Assembly (NCBI RefSeq): GCF_001513785.1
Contig: NZ_LNQS01000008.1
Span: forward strand, 620,001 to 684,000
Length of the DNA: 64,000 bases
From: Rheinheimera sp. EpRS3
GTDB lineage: Bacteria > Pseudomonadota > Gammaproteobacteria > Enterobacterales > Alteromonadaceae
Direction: 5' to 3'
Made by a program: the position numbers and the translations under genes. This document shows positions 35,469-44,981 of the stretch, piece after piece (position 1 is the first letter of the stretch; every line of letters starts with the position of its first letter). A model generated the notes under the pieces. It had not been told where the DNA came from, searched no databases, and worked only from the letters and a program-made list of their open reading frames with translations.

Positions 35469-36506
35469 TTAACTGCGCGGAAATAATACCAGGTGATCTA
35501 AATCAAGCCGGATGCCAATTTGCTCGCCAATAGCGTGGTTATGGTGGCTTAGTGCTAAGCATTGCACCGGCTCGCCACTTTGCAGTTTTAGCTGATACAT
35601 AATGTGCGAACCACGAAAGGCTTTATCTGTTACCTGCGCAGTAATACCGCTGCTGTCATCATGCACTATGTCATCCGGCCGTATCAGCACGTCTACTTTA
35701 TCACCCGGCTGTGCTGTGCTGGCATAACGCTGACGAAACAGCCCCAAGCTGGTTTGCACCTGCTGCGAGTCGAGCATAGTACCTGGCAGCAACACGCCAC
35801 GGCCGATAAAATCAGCAACAAAGCGGTTTTGTGGCTTGTGGTATAGCTCATACGGCGTGGCCCACTGTTGCAGACGGCCATGTTCCATTACCCCTATCAT
35901 ATCGGCCATCGCAAAGGCTTCATTTTGATCATGCGTTACCATTACGGCAGTAATGTGCAGCTGTTGCAAAATCTGCCGAATTTCACGGGCCAGGCCTTCA
36001 CGTAGCTCGGTGTCCAGGCTGGAAAAAGGCTCATCCAGCAGTAACACCTTTGGCTCAGGAGCCAATGCCCGGGCAAGTGCTACCCGCTGTTGCTGGCCAC
36101 CGGATAACTGATGAATATAACGCTGGCCCAAATCAGGTAAACCAACCAGTTGTAGCAACTGTTTTACCTTGGCTGCTTTTAGCGCCTTTGACGTTTTCAG
36201 TAAACCAAAGCTGATATTGTCTGCCACGCTAAGATGAGGAAATAACGCAAAATCCTGAAATACCATACCCACATGGCGCTGCTCTGGCGCCAGTTGCACG
36301 GTTTCACTGCTAACCGCTTGCTGCTGCAATCTGATACTGCCTGCAGTCACAGGTTCAAAGCCGGCAATAGCGCGTAATAAGGTGGTTTTACCACAACCTG
36401 AAGGACCCACTAAGCAGCCTATCTGGCCCTGAGCCAATGACAGGCTAATGTCTTTCACCACAGTATGACCAGCGTAAGCTACCGCAACCTGTTGCAAATC
36501 CAGCAT
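35469..36506 (-). CDS. fbpC: Ferric iron ABC transporter ATP-binding protein
   Basis: A 345-residue ATPase. Walker A is GPSGCGKTT (about 34-42), the signature LSGGQQQR, and Walker B KVLLLDEPF, followed by the switch His in VMVTHDQNE. A C-terminal TOBE-like regulatory domain (about 240-345) carries DKVDVLIRPDDIV. It powers import of periplasmic Fe(3+) with the permease whose stop codon overlaps its start by 1 nt. Iron rather than sulfate or polyamine is inferred from the whole operon and its Fur-like site. Confidence 0.92.
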   Translation of the reverse strand: MLDLQQVAVAYAGHTVVKDISLSLAQGQIGCLVGPSGCGKTTLLRAIAGFEPVTAGSIRLQQQAVSSETVQLAPEQRHVGMVFQDFALFPHLSVADNISFGLLKTSKALKAAKVKQLLQLVGLPDLGQRYIHQLSGGQQQRVALARALAPEPKVLLLDEPFSSLDTELREGLAREIRQILQQLHITAVMVTHDQNEAFAMADMIGVMEHGRLQQWATPYELYHKPQNRFVADFIGRGVLLPGTMLDSQQVQTSLGLFRQRYASTAQPGDKVDVLIRPDDIVHDDSSGITAQVTDKAFRGSHIMYQLKLQSGEPVQCLALSHHNHAIGEQIGIRLDLDHLVLFPRS

Positions 36507-38146
36507 TAAAGTTTTCCTTTTAAACTTGAATCTACTGAGCGCGCCAGCAGGATCACCGGTAATAAACTTACCAGCACAATCGCCAGGGCCGGTAGTGCTG
36601 CATCCGCTAAACGCTCGTCTGATGCCAGCTCATAAGTACGCACTGCCAGCGTATTAAAGTTAAATGGCCGTAGAATAAGGGTAGCGGGCAGCTCTTTTAA
36701 TACATCAACAAACACCAGCAATAATGCCGCCAGCACACTGGAGCGCAGCAGCGGTACATGCACCTTTTGCAATACCTGTAGCGGTGTATGGCCTAACGAG
36801 CGCGCAGCGTTGTCCATACTGGGTTTAATCCGCTCCAACCCGGCTTCAACGCTGTGCAGTGACACCGCTAAAAAGCGCACACTGTAAGCCAGCAATAACG
36901 CAAATAAGGTACCGGAAAAAATAAGCCCGGTGCGGATGCCAAACCATTGCTCGGCCAGTAAATCGATACGGCCATCCAGATACGCCAGCGGTAACATTAC
37001 GCCAATGGCGATAACGGTACCGGGCACCGCATAACCCAGTGCAGCTACACGCACCGGCGCCTGCACCAGTGCATCAGCGCGCAGCCGCTTGCCATAAGCA
37101 AACAACAAGGCCAGCAGTACAGAAATAACCGCCGCCATAGCCGCCAGTGAAAAACTGTTCCATACCAGTTGGCCAAACTGCGGCGTCAGGGTTTGCTGAT
37201 AATTGCTCAGTGCCCAGCTCACCAGTTGCACAGCCGGAATAACAAAGCCAAATAATACTGGCAGTAAGCATAACAGCAGCAGGAAGAATTGCCGCCCGGC
37301 ACCAATTTGACGCCTTGAAACGCTGTTACTGCGCTGGCCCTGATGATAATAACGGATTTTACGCCGCGACCAGCGTTCCAGCAGCAGCAACAATAAAACA
37401 AAGCCGGTTAGCATAGCAGCCAGCTGGGCGGCAGCGACCTGATTACCCATACCAAACCAGGTACGGAAAATACCGGTGGTAAAGGTAGTAACGCCAAAAT
37501 ACTGCACGGTGCCATAATCGGCAAAGGCTTCCATCATCGCCAGTGCGGTACCGGTTAAAATAGCCGGGCGCGCCAGCGGTAAGGCCACTTTCCAGAAGTG
37601 CTGACGCGGTGTTAGCCCCAGGGTACGGCTGGCCTCAAACAAGGAAGCCGATTGCTCACGAAAGGCACTGCGCGCCAGCATATACACATAAGGATACAGC
37701 ACCAGCGACAACATAATAATGGCGCCACTGAGCGAGCGTATTTGCGGAAACCAGTAATCGCCGTAGCGCCAGTCGAACTGAACCCGCAGCGCAGTTTGTA
37801 ACGGGCCGGCAAAATCCAGCATGCCGGTGTAGGTGTAAGCAATAATATAGGCAGGCATGGCCAGCGGCAGCAGTAACAGCCACTCCAGCACACGCCGGCC
37901 GGCAAACTGATATTGGGTGATAATCCAGGCAGATGCCGTGCCCAGCAGCAAAGCACCAAAGCCTGTGCCACCGGCCAGCAGTAAAGAGTTTATTACGTAG
38001 TCGGCCAGCACGGTCTGGCGTAAATGCTGCCAGACCTCGGGTTGCGGGTTAAAAGCACTGGCAAAAATAACCAGTACCGGCAGTGCCAGCACTAAGGCTG
38101 GCAGCAATACCGACAAACGCCAGATATCACGCCAACCTGCTTTCAT
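36506..38146 (-). CDS. fbpB: Ferric iron ABC transporter permease, fused two-domain type
   Basis: A 546-residue polytopic membrane protein with about 12 helices in two homologous halves, each with a permease EAA-type loop (EASRTLGLTPRQHFWKVALPLARPA near 190, and DNAARSLGHTPLQVLQKVHVPLLR near 455). A single fused permease is typical of FbpB/SfuB iron importers. It starts 38 nt after the binding-protein gene ends and overlaps fbpC by 1 nt. Confidence 0.93.
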   Translation of the reverse strand: MKAGWRDIWRLSVLLPALVLALPVLVIFASAFNPQPEVWQHLRQTVLADYVINSLLLAGGTGFGALLLGTASAWIITQYQFAGRRVLEWLLLLPLAMPAYIIAYTYTGMLDFAGPLQTALRVQFDWRYGDYWFPQIRSLSGAIIMLSLVLYPYVYMLARSAFREQSASLFEASRTLGLTPRQHFWKVALPLARPAILTGTALAMMEAFADYGTVQYFGVTTFTTGIFRTWFGMGNQVAAAQLAAMLTGFVLLLLLLERWSRRKIRYYHQGQRSNSVSRRQIGAGRQFFLLLLCLLPVLFGFVIPAVQLVSWALSNYQQTLTPQFGQLVWNSFSLAAMAAVISVLLALLFAYGKRLRADALVQAPVRVAALGYAVPGTVIAIGVMLPLAYLDGRIDLLAEQWFGIRTGLIFSGTLFALLLAYSVRFLAVSLHSVEAGLERIKPSMDNAARSLGHTPLQVLQKVHVPLLRSSVLAALLLVFVDVLKELPATLILRPFNFNTLAVRTYELASDERLADAALPALAIVLVSLLPVILLARSVDSSLKGKL

Positions 38147-38184
38147 CCGGCGGTTACCACATTACAACTAATTGAATTCAAAAA

Positions 38185-39207
38185 TTATTTCCAGCCAGCG
38201 CGATCCATTACACGAATGGCCTCGGCGTTTAATTCCCCTAATTTGTCCAATTGTAACTGGTCTGCTTTAAATTCACCAAAACCTTGTAAAATAGCGCTGG
38301 CTTTAACACCCTGGCGTACCGGGTATTCGTGGTTTGCTTCGGCATACCACTGCTGCGATTCTGCTGTTGTCATATATTCCAGCAATTTAACGGCTTGCGC
38401 TTTGTTTGGCGCATATTTGGCCACACCGGCACCGGAAATATTCACATGAGCCCCACGGCCATCCTGATTTGGCCAGAATACTTTTACTTTTTCTGCGGCA
38501 GCTTTTTCTGCCGGATCGGCCAGCATACCGCCTAAGTAGTAAGTGTTGGCAATAGCAATATCACATACGCCTGCAGCTGCGGCTTTAATCTGATCACGAT
38601 CACCACCTTTTGGTGGCATAGCAAAGTTAGCGACCAGGCCTTTAGCCCAGCTTTCTGCCACAGCCGCGCCGTCATGGGCAATTAAGCTGGCTGTCATTGA
38701 CTGGTTGTAAATATTGTCAGACGAACGGATACAAATACGGCCTTTCCATTTCGGGTCGGCTAAATCTTCATAAGTAGACAGTTGCTCCGGCTTTACTTTG
38801 CCAGGTACATACATAATGGGCCGGGCACGCATAGTCAGGCCATACCATAGACCGGTAGGGTCACGCAGCGCCTGTGGGATCGCACTGCTTAATACCTCAG
38901 ACTGCACGCTTTGTAACACGCCCTGCTGCTTGGCGCGGTGTAAACGGCCAACATCAGTGCTAATCAGCACATCTGCCGGGCTGTTGCGGCCTTCGCTGGC
39001 CATGCGGCTAATCAGTTCATCCGGTTTACCGGTGATCAGGTTTACTTTAATGCCGGTATCGGCGGTAAATTTATCCAGCAGCGGCTTAATTAGCTCTTCC
39101 TGCCGGGCTGAATAGATATTGACTTCAGCAGCCTGCGCCGCTGCCATATTCATTAATGCGCTGGCGATACCTGCGCCAAGTAAAGTTAATGCGTAAGCTG
39201 GTTTCAT
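38185..39207 (-). CDS. fbpA: Periplasmic ferric iron-binding protein
   Basis: A 340-residue protein with a signal peptide (LLGAGIASALMNMAAAQAAE). The mature form opens VNIYSARQEELIKPLLDKF, typical of FutA/FbpA ferric binders, and carries a NTYYLGGML segment in which paired tyrosines match the iron-ligand position of the family. The C-terminal part (EANHEYPVRQGV) also matches. It is the first gene of the importer operon and lies behind a Fur-like site. It delivers Fe(3+) to FbpB/FbpC. Confidence 0.93.
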   Translation of the reverse strand: MKPAYALTLLGAGIASALMNMAAAQAAEVNIYSARQEELIKPLLDKFTADTGIKVNLITGKPDELISRMASEGRNSPADVLISTDVGRLHRAKQQGVLQSVQSEVLSSAIPQALRDPTGLWYGLTMRARPIMYVPGKVKPEQLSTYEDLADPKWKGRICIRSSDNIYNQSMTASLIAHDGAAVAESWAKGLVANFAMPPKGGDRDQIKAAAAGVCDIAIANTYYLGGMLADPAEKAAAEKVKVFWPNQDGRGAHVNISGAGVAKYAPNKAQAVKLLEYMTTAESQQWYAEANHEYPVRQGVKASAILQGFGEFKADQLQLDKLGELNAEAIRVMDRAGWK

Positions 39208-39261
39208 ACTGCCACTCCCAAAAAGTGTTGAGGTAGAAAAGACAAGCTATATAAGCATAAA

Positions 39262-39276
39262 TACGAATTATTCTCA
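39262..39276 (-). promoter_or_regulatory. Fur-like box upstream of fbpA
   Basis: On the minus strand TGAGAAT-A-ATTCGTA matches the 7-1-7 Fur consensus TGATAAT-N-ATTATCA at six of seven positions on the left and four of seven on the right. It lies about 55 nt before the fbpA start. The match is partial, but the operon function makes Fur control likely. Confidence 0.5.
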
Positions 39277-39298
39277 ATGAGATAAGGGGCAGACTGAC

Positions 39299-39332
39299 AA
39301 AAAAGGCCGTTAAATTTGCATTAACGGCCTTT
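39299..39332 (-). terminator. Intrinsic terminator after the histidine-rich lipoprotein gene
   Basis: Perfect 12-bp stem AAAGGCCGTTAA / TTAACGGCCTTT with a 7-nt loop, followed on the minus strand by a T-run (39299-39304). It ends the receptor-lipoprotein transcript before the fbpABC promoter region. Confidence 0.88.
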
Positions 39333-39361
39333 GCTATAACGCTAACTAACGCCTGCCGGTG

Positions 39362-40708
39362 TTAATGGTCATGCGCTTCGGCTGGCTCAGCGATCCCCAG
39401 CCATACCAGCTTATGTGGCATAAAGTTAAGCTGTTTGGTTGCGATAACCTCAGCATCAGCGGTATCTACGCTCAGCAGTGTCTGGTCGATAGGGTTAATA
39501 ACATACACTTTGTCGTCGCTGGCAGAAATGGCCAGCTCAAACCGGCTGCCTTCAGGCATGGTGGCGATATCTGCGGTGGTTAGCTGCACTTTGGCAACAA
39601 ACTCAAAGGCGGCTTCGTCTGTGCCTTCATGCTCATGTCCGTGATAGTTCAGAATAGTTAAATAACCCAAACTATCCAGCAGCACAAACTTGCTGCCGTG
39701 GTCGGCAAAGCCATAACCGGTCAGTGTAGCACCGTCTGTTGCCTGCCAGTCTATCAGGTCCATTTCGCCGTCATGGGCATGAATAGCAAAAGCACTGGTA
39801 CCGGCAAAACCAACAAAGTGTTCAGCATGCATGTCGCCCACTAAGGTGCCTATGCGCATGGTGCCGGTAATATCAGCAGTATTAGCCAGCTTGCTGGCAG
39901 TAAAGGTGGTATCCTCCTGCTCTATCAGCAACACGCCGTCGGTACAGCCAAAGCTGATAAAGTGCTCGTTTTGTGCACTGCCATGTAAGCCAGGGCATAG
40001 TTCGTCAAATACCAGTTCTTCATGGTAATGATCGCCATGTTGCTCGTATACCGCTACCTTGTCAGGTAAGGTGGTGGCACTGTTGGCATCGCGTACTGTG
40101 GATAACAGGTAATCGCCGCGCGGCTGGGCTGCGCCGTGCATATTCAGGCTGTAGTTTAATACCGGATAGCCGTTGCTGTCGGTAGTAATATCCGCATCGC
40201 TAATTACAGATACCGCAGCGGGTGTGCTACTGGCGGCATCACCATCAAAAAACACCGCCAGTTGGCTGTCGTTGGTCGTAATATGCGTCGGACGGCTGTC
40301 GCTTAAAACAAAGCTGACTAGCTCAGGATCTTCCTGATAGGGATGCAGGTGATCAACATGATCTTCCTGGTATAAACCACCGTCGATAAATTCTACCCGA
40401 TCTGTGGTGCGCTGTATCGCCAGCGCATAACGGTGTGCAGGCGATGCGGCCAGTGCTGACGGAATATCGGCCACCGCAAAGCTATCCAGCAAGCTGCCGT
40501 CACTTAGCTCGTACACAGACAGCAGGTTTGAATCTTTGGCAGAAATAACCATCCGGCCAGCTGCGCTGACGTCATCGTGGTCATGATCATGATCGTCTTC
40601 TACCGGAATTGGCTCTTTTTCAACGATATTGGTTGTGCTGTCACCACAGGCACTGAGTAAAGAAGCGCCGATCAGCAAGGCTGCCAGGCTTAATTTAGTT
40701 TGTAACAT
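39362..40708 (-). CDS. Histidine-rich lipoprotein, AztD-like zinc chaperone candidate
   Basis: About 448 residues. The leader ends in a lipobox (SLLSACGDS). A His/Asp cluster follows directly (VEDDHDHDHDD), and more His-rich loops occur (YQEDHVDHLHPYQED, YHGHEHEGTDE, and a final AEAHDH). The rest has beta-propeller character with repeated short strands (YALAIQRTTDRVEFIDGG, HFISFGCTDGVLLIEQ). It recalls AztD, the periplasmic zinc metallochaperone, but no AztABC transporter is present here. It follows a ZnuD-like receptor in one operon behind Zur boxes, so it probably binds incoming zinc. I chose the ATG at 40706-40708 because AAGGAG sits 5 nt upstream. Confidence 0.7.
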   Translation of the reverse strand: MLQTKLSLAALLIGASLLSACGDSTTNIVEKEPIPVEDDHDHDHDDVSAAGRMVISAKDSNLLSVYELSDGSLLDSFAVADIPSALAASPAHRYALAIQRTTDRVEFIDGGLYQEDHVDHLHPYQEDPELVSFVLSDSRPTHITTNDSQLAVFFDGDAASSTPAAVSVISDADITTDSNGYPVLNYSLNMHGAAQPRGDYLLSTVRDANSATTLPDKVAVYEQHGDHYHEELVFDELCPGLHGSAQNEHFISFGCTDGVLLIEQEDTTFTASKLANTADITGTMRIGTLVGDMHAEHFVGFAGTSAFAIHAHDGEMDLIDWQATDGATLTGYGFADHGSKFVLLDSLGYLTILNYHGHEHEGTDEAAFEFVAKVQLTTADIATMPEGSRFELAISASDDKVYVINPIDQTLLSVDTADAEVIATKQLNFMPHKLVWLGIAEPAEAHDH

Positions 40709-40733
40709 TACCACTCCTTGTTATAAGTAAAAG

Positions 40734-40770
40734 GTGCAGCAGGCCAGGAACCAGAGTTAACCTGCTGCAC
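40734..40770. other. Intercistronic hairpin between the TonB receptor and lipoprotein genes
   Basis: GTGCAGCAGG at 40734-40743 pairs perfectly with CCTGCTGCAC at 40761-40770 across a 17-nt loop. On the minus strand it is followed by CCTTTTAC, a poor T-run. It could partly terminate, or protect the receptor mRNA, giving unequal expression of the two genes. Confidence 0.5.
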
Positions 40771-40776
40771 AAAAAA

Positions 40777-43185
40777 TCAAAAACTACCGCGTATACCTAA
40801 AGCCACCGAGCGGCCAGGCAACGGCGTTAAATCTTTTAAGAATGAGGTGTGTACCCGGGCATCTTCGTCAGTCAGGTTCTGGCCTTTGATATAGGCGGTT
40901 AACTGCTGTGGCCCCAGATCAAAGCGGTAGCTGACACTGGCGTCCAGCAGGGTGTAACCTGCTGTGGCTTGCTCCAGCTCAGACACTTTGTCTTGTTTAA
41001 AGTAACGGGTAGCGCGCAGATCAGCGCTCAGTGCATCCAGCTCATAGGCCAGCTCTGCTGCCAGCCGCAGTGGCGGCGTGCGTGGTAAATCGCCGCCGCC
41101 CTGCAGGCGGGCGCGGATATAATCGCCCTGCAGGGTTAACTTGAACGGGTCATTAATCTGCCAGCTAAACTGGGCCTCCAGGCCATGTAAAGTGACATCG
41201 GCAGCGGTAAACAGATACACCGGCAGCTCAGCATCGTGGCTGCCGCCGTGATCATCGTCACCATGGTCATGGCTGTGGCCTGACTCGGCAAACAAGCCGG
41301 TATTTTGCTGGTAATAGTAGTTGTCTATACGGTTGTAAAAAGCATTCAGCACAAAGCCGGTATTACCACTGAATTTACGCAGTGTAATATCCAGGTTGTT
41401 CGCCACTTCCATTTCGATTGGCTGGGTGTTCAGCACAAACTCGTCGTCATCCAGCACAAACAGTGCCCCTACTTCATAAGAAGCAGTGCCGATATGTGCG
41501 CCAAACGATAATAATTCTGACGCTGAAGGTGCACGCTGTGAGCGTGATACAGACAGGCCAAGGTTATAGCCTTCAGTAAAATCCCACACTGTGCCGGCCG
41601 ATACACTGTAAGGCATAAAACGCTGGCTGACATCAAACACCCGGATAAATCCGGCTTCATCGCCATGATCATGGCCGTGGTCATCTCCATCATGGCTATG
41701 GGCGCCGATATCCGGCAGCAGTACGTCGGCAGCGTCAATTGTTACGCGTTCAACACGTGCGCCGATTTGCACTAACCAGGGGCCGAAATGCCGTTCTTCC
41801 ATCCAGCCCAGTGCCAGCATCTGGGTTTCTGATGGCGGGGTAAACGCCTCTTCGCCTACAGCTTCAAAATCGCTGAATTTATAATGCAGGCTCAGGCCAC
41901 CGCGCCAGTCCTGATAAGGCCGGTGCAGTATTTCCAGCCGCGCTTCGTGGCTTTGATTCTGAAAAGTGGTGCCGACAACGCCGGCTTCAATTTCGCTGTG
42001 TTCATAGTCTGTATACGCCAGACGGGTGTTTACCGCACGAATAAGGCCAGATGAGAAATTCAGCTCACTGAGCAACTGATAACGGTTTTGCGTTAAATCA
42101 GCATAAACCTGCTCTTCGTCAGCGTGATCGTGGCCTTCTTCTTCATGGTCTTCCTCTTCATGACCGCCATGCGAATGGCCCGGAATACCGTACTCGCGAT
42201 CTAAACGGCCGTAAGAAACACCCACATAGCCGTTGTCCAGCAAATAACTGCCACCCAGCGTAAAACCTTTAGCGGTAGCGGCACTGCTGGCTACCCGGCC
42301 TTTTACCGCATCGTCATCCGGTTGTGCTTCTGCAAAGCCCGGAATGCTGTAATCGTCGCTGTCGCGCCAGAAACCGTCAACATAAAGACCAATATTATCA
42401 ACGCCGCTAACCAGCGAGCCTGCGGCCAGCTTTTCGTTATTAACGGACTCACGCTGCGCCATCCATTCGGCGCGGGTGCTGTTATCGGTAGGAATACGCT
42501 CATCTACCACGTTAACCACACCGCCAATAGCACCGCTGCCGTAAAACAACGTCGCCGGGCCACGCAACACTTCAATCTGGGTGGCGGTGCTGGCTTCGGC
42601 CGCTACACTGTGGTCGGGGCCAACGCGTGAAGCGTCACCTGCGTCTAAACCGTTTTGGGTAATTAATACCCGCGGGCCGTCCAGGCCACGGATAATCGGG
42701 CTGCTGGCAACGCCACCATAAAAATTAGAATGCACGCCGACTTCGTTTTTCAGTGTATCGCCCAGAGTTGCGGCCTGGCGCATTTTCAGAGCATCACCGG
42801 CCAGTACACTAACCGGTAAGGCTGATTCGGTGGCAGAAGCATGAAACGGGCTGGCTTTTACATCTATTACTTCTATTGTACTGTTAAGCAGCACCAGGCT
42901 GACATCACTTAACCCCTGCTGCGGCACAGTGAAATGGAAATTACGGTGTGCATAGCGCGGCGCTTCAATATGCAGCTCTGCGTCCTGCATTAATAATTGG
43001 CTTACACTAAAGCGGCCTGCCTCATCCGTTACCGCATGCTGGTTTTCGCCCACCACCGTGACTTTAGCACCAGCCACTGGCTTGCCAGCGCTGTCGGTTA
43101 CCACACCGGAAATAGACTCAGCACTTACCTGGCCGGATAACAGGCTGCCAGCCACCAGACAGGCCAATATGGTTTTCTTAAACAT
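40777..43185 (-). CDS. znuD: TonB-dependent outer-membrane receptor, ZnuD-like (zinc)
   Basis: About 802 residues. A signal peptide (KTILACLVAGSLLSGQVSAE) is followed by a carboxypeptidase-regulatory-like beta domain (about 27-105), a possible TonB box (STIEVIDVKAS), a plug domain with RGLDGPRVLITQNGLD and IEVLRGPATLFYGSGAIGGVVNV, and the 22-strand barrel ending in Phe. Three extracellular loops are rich in His/Asp/Glu (GHEEEDHEEEGHDHADEE; AHSHDGDDHGHDHGDE; GHSHDHGDDDHGGSHD), the hallmark of zinc receptors like ZnuD. The ATG at 43183-43185 is favoured because GGGGAA precedes it; an earlier in-frame ATG overlaps that motif. Confidence 0.9.
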   Translation of the reverse strand: MFKKTILACLVAGSLLSGQVSAESISGVVTDSAGKPVAGAKVTVVGENQHAVTDEAGRFSVSQLLMQDAELHIEAPRYAHRNFHFTVPQQGLSDVSLVLLNSTIEVIDVKASPFHASATESALPVSVLAGDALKMRQAATLGDTLKNEVGVHSNFYGGVASSPIIRGLDGPRVLITQNGLDAGDASRVGPDHSVAAEASTATQIEVLRGPATLFYGSGAIGGVVNVVDERIPTDNSTRAEWMAQRESVNNEKLAAGSLVSGVDNIGLYVDGFWRDSDDYSIPGFAEAQPDDDAVKGRVASSAATAKGFTLGGSYLLDNGYVGVSYGRLDREYGIPGHSHGGHEEEDHEEEGHDHADEEQVYADLTQNRYQLLSELNFSSGLIRAVNTRLAYTDYEHSEIEAGVVGTTFQNQSHEARLEILHRPYQDWRGGLSLHYKFSDFEAVGEEAFTPPSETQMLALGWMEERHFGPWLVQIGARVERVTIDAADVLLPDIGAHSHDGDDHGHDHGDEAGFIRVFDVSQRFMPYSVSAGTVWDFTEGYNLGLSVSRSQRAPSASELLSFGAHIGTASYEVGALFVLDDDEFVLNTQPIEMEVANNLDITLRKFSGNTGFVLNAFYNRIDNYYYQQNTGLFAESGHSHDHGDDDHGGSHDAELPVYLFTAADVTLHGLEAQFSWQINDPFKLTLQGDYIRARLQGGGDLPRTPPLRLAAELAYELDALSADLRATRYFKQDKVSELEQATAGYTLLDASVSYRFDLGPQQLTAYIKGQNLTDEDARVHTSFLKDLTPLPGRSVALGIRGSF

Positions 43186-43253
43186 CTTATTCCCCATAAA
43201 TACACACGCATCGCTGCTGCAACAACCCGCCGCAGCATTTGACGGCTTAATTG

Positions 43254-43269
43254 TTATGTTATAACATAA
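43254..43269. promoter_or_regulatory. Zur operator 1
   Basis: TTATGTTATAACATAA is a perfect 16-bp palindrome, matching the core of the proteobacterial Zur box (ATGTTATANTATAACAT type). It lies between znuD and the divergent merC-like gene, about 70 nt before znuD and 96 nt before the merC-like start, so Zur-Zn bound here could repress both directions. Confidence 0.85.
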
Positions 43270-43280
43270 TTCAACTTTTG

Positions 43281-43296
43281 TGATGTTATAACATTA
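43281..43296. promoter_or_regulatory. Zur operator 2
   Basis: TGATGTTATAACATTA contains a perfect 12-bp palindrome ATGTTATAACAT, the same core as the first box, with one mismatched pair outside it. Box centres are 27 bp apart. Two boxes suggest one per divergent promoter or cooperative repression. Confidence 0.8.
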
Positions 43297-43365
43297 TTTA
43301 CCATCAATGCAATGCTCGCGGGCAAATAACATCACTTCGCCAAAACGACTTACCAGAGGAAGCTT

Positions 43366-43746
43366 ATGAAAGATCTTATTGCCGCCGCCTTATCGGGCTT
43401 GTGCGTGGTGCACTGTATCGCCACGCCACTGTTACTGGCGCTGGCGCTGGGCAGCTCGGGCTTACTGCTGGGTGTATTTAGTTCAGAATGGTTTCATTAC
43501 CTGATGCTACTGCCTATCAGCGCCATGCTGGCATGGAGCCTGCCGGGTGGCTGGTGCATCCACCGCCGTAAAGCCCCTTTTGCCCTCGGGCTTGGCGGCT
43601 TTTTACTACTGATTGCCTCATTGTTTGCCGGTCACGATGCCGAAGCGGCACTGGCTGTTATTGGCGGCTTACTGTTGATTGGTGCGCATTTGTATAACAG
43701 AAAACTGCTACATAACCTGCAGGTGGCTGAACATGCAGCACACTAA
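43366..43746 (+). CDS. MerC-domain membrane protein
   Basis: A 126-residue protein with four hydrophobic segments. The first carries [18 protein letters not shown], in which the Cys-x3-Cys-x3-Pro pattern matches MerC. MerC proteins transport mercuric ions, but MerC-like genes beside Zur-controlled COG0523 GTPases are more likely to handle zinc or another metal. AGAGGAAG lies just before the ATG. The next gene starts inside its last codons (14-nt overlap). Zur boxes lie upstream. Confidence 0.87.
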   Translation: MKDLIAAALSGLCVVHCIATPLLLALALGSSGLLLGVFSSEWFHYLMLLPISAMLAWSLPGGWCIHRRKAPFALGLGGFLLLIASLFAGHDAEAALAVIGGLLLIGAHLYNRKLLHNLQVAEHAAH

Positions 43747-44953
43747 TTTAGTAGCAGATAAGCGCTTACCGGTTACCGTGTTATCCGGCTTTTTAGGTGC
43801 CGGCAAAACTACCTTACTCAACCATATATTGCATAACCGCGACGGCTTGCGCGTAGCCGTTATCGTTAACGATATGAGCGACGTGAATATTGATGCCAGA
43901 GAGCTAAATACTGATGTCAGCTTAAACCGCGCTGAAGAAAAACTGGTAGAAATGAGCAACGGCTGCATTTGCTGCACCTTGCGCGAAGACTTGCTGTTAG
44001 AAGTGGGCAAACTGGCTAAAGCCGGCCGCTTTGACTATTTACTGATTGAATCGACAGGTATTTCTGAACCGCTGCCGATTGCTGAAACATTCACCTTTGA
44101 GCATGAAGACGGCCAGAGCCTTGCCGACATTGCCCGGCTGGACACACTGGTAACAGTGGTTGATGCGGTTAACTTTATGGCCGACTTTGAAGCCGCCCAG
44201 GATTTAGCCGAGCGAGGCGAAAGCCTGGGCGAAGACGATGAGCGCAGCGTAGCCGATTTACTGATTGAGCAGGTCGAGTTTTGCGATGTGTTAGTGATTA
44301 GCAAAACCGATCTGATCACAGAATTACAGTTGCAACGTCTTAAAGCCATTTTGCGCAGTTTAAACAGCCGTGCCCGTATTATTAAGGCGCAACAGGGTAA
44401 GGTCGACCCGGCACAAATCCTTAACACCGGGCTGTTTAACTTTGAGCAGGCACAACAAGCCCCTGGCTGGTTGCAGCAGCTACGTGGCGAGCATACACCC
44501 GAAACTGAAGAATACGGCATCAGCAGCTTTGCTTTTACTGCCCGCAAACCGTTTCATCCCCAGCGGTTTTACGCCTTTTTACACCAGAACTGGCCCAGTG
44601 GCCGTTTGCTACGCTCAAAAGGTTATTTTTGGCTGGCCAGTACACCAGAATACGCCTGGCTGTGGCATCAGGCCGGCGGTATCGCCCGTTATAATATGGC
44701 CGGGCTATTCTGGCAGGCCGTGCCGGCAGAGCAGTGGCCACAAGAACCTGAGCTGCAACAGGCTATTATACAAAGCTGGGCCGAACCCTATGGCGACCGG
44801 CGACAGGAACTGGTGTTTATCGGCCAGCAACTGGACAAAGCCGCCATACTGGCCCAGCTTGAAGCTTGCCTGCTAACCGATGATGAGCTGGCATTAGGCG
44901 AGCTGCAATGGCAAAAATTACCCTGCCCCTTTATCACAGAAGAGCATGCATAA
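43733..44953 (+). CDS. COG0523 (CobW/ZNG1-type) GTP-dependent metallochaperone
   Basis: A 406-residue GTPase. Walker A is [12 protein letters not shown] (about 19-30), the metal-binding motif is CICC in [12 protein letters not shown] (about 75-85), then [13 protein letters not shown] and the guanine-specificity motif SKTD. A C-terminal CobW_C domain (about 270-390) contains [20 protein letters not shown]. Zinc-starvation-induced COG0523 proteins deliver zinc to essential enzymes when it is scarce. The start ATG at 43733 lies inside the merC-like gene with AGGTGG before it; a longer open frame begins at 43679 but adds a non-family stretch. Shares the Zur boxes upstream. Confidence 0.93.
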   Translation: MQHTNLVADKRLPVTVLSGFLGAGKTTLLNHILHNRDGLRVAVIVNDMSDVNIDARELNTDVSLNRAEEKLVEMSNGCICCTLREDLLLEVGKLAKAGRFDYLLIESTGISEPLPIAETFTFEHEDGQSLADIARLDTLVTVVDAVNFMADFEAAQDLAERGESLGEDDERSVADLLIEQVEFCDVLVISKTDLITELQLQRLKAILRSLNSRARIIKAQQGKVDPAQILNTGLFNFEQAQQAPGWLQQLRGEHTPETEEYGISSFAFTARKPFHPQRFYAFLHQNWPSGRLLRSKGYFWLASTPEYAWLWHQAGGIARYNMAGLFWQAVPAEQWPQEPELQQAIIQSWAEPYGDRRQELVFIGQQLDKAAILAQLEACLLTDDELALGELQWQKLPCPFITEEHA

Positions 44954-44981
44954 GTACGCTACTCGCTGATTGATAAAAAGC

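Noticed and set aside
43366-43746. Mercury resistance determinant
   Set aside because: No merA, merT, merP or merR is present, and the gene lies behind Zur boxes with a COG0523 gene, so a zinc role is more likely.
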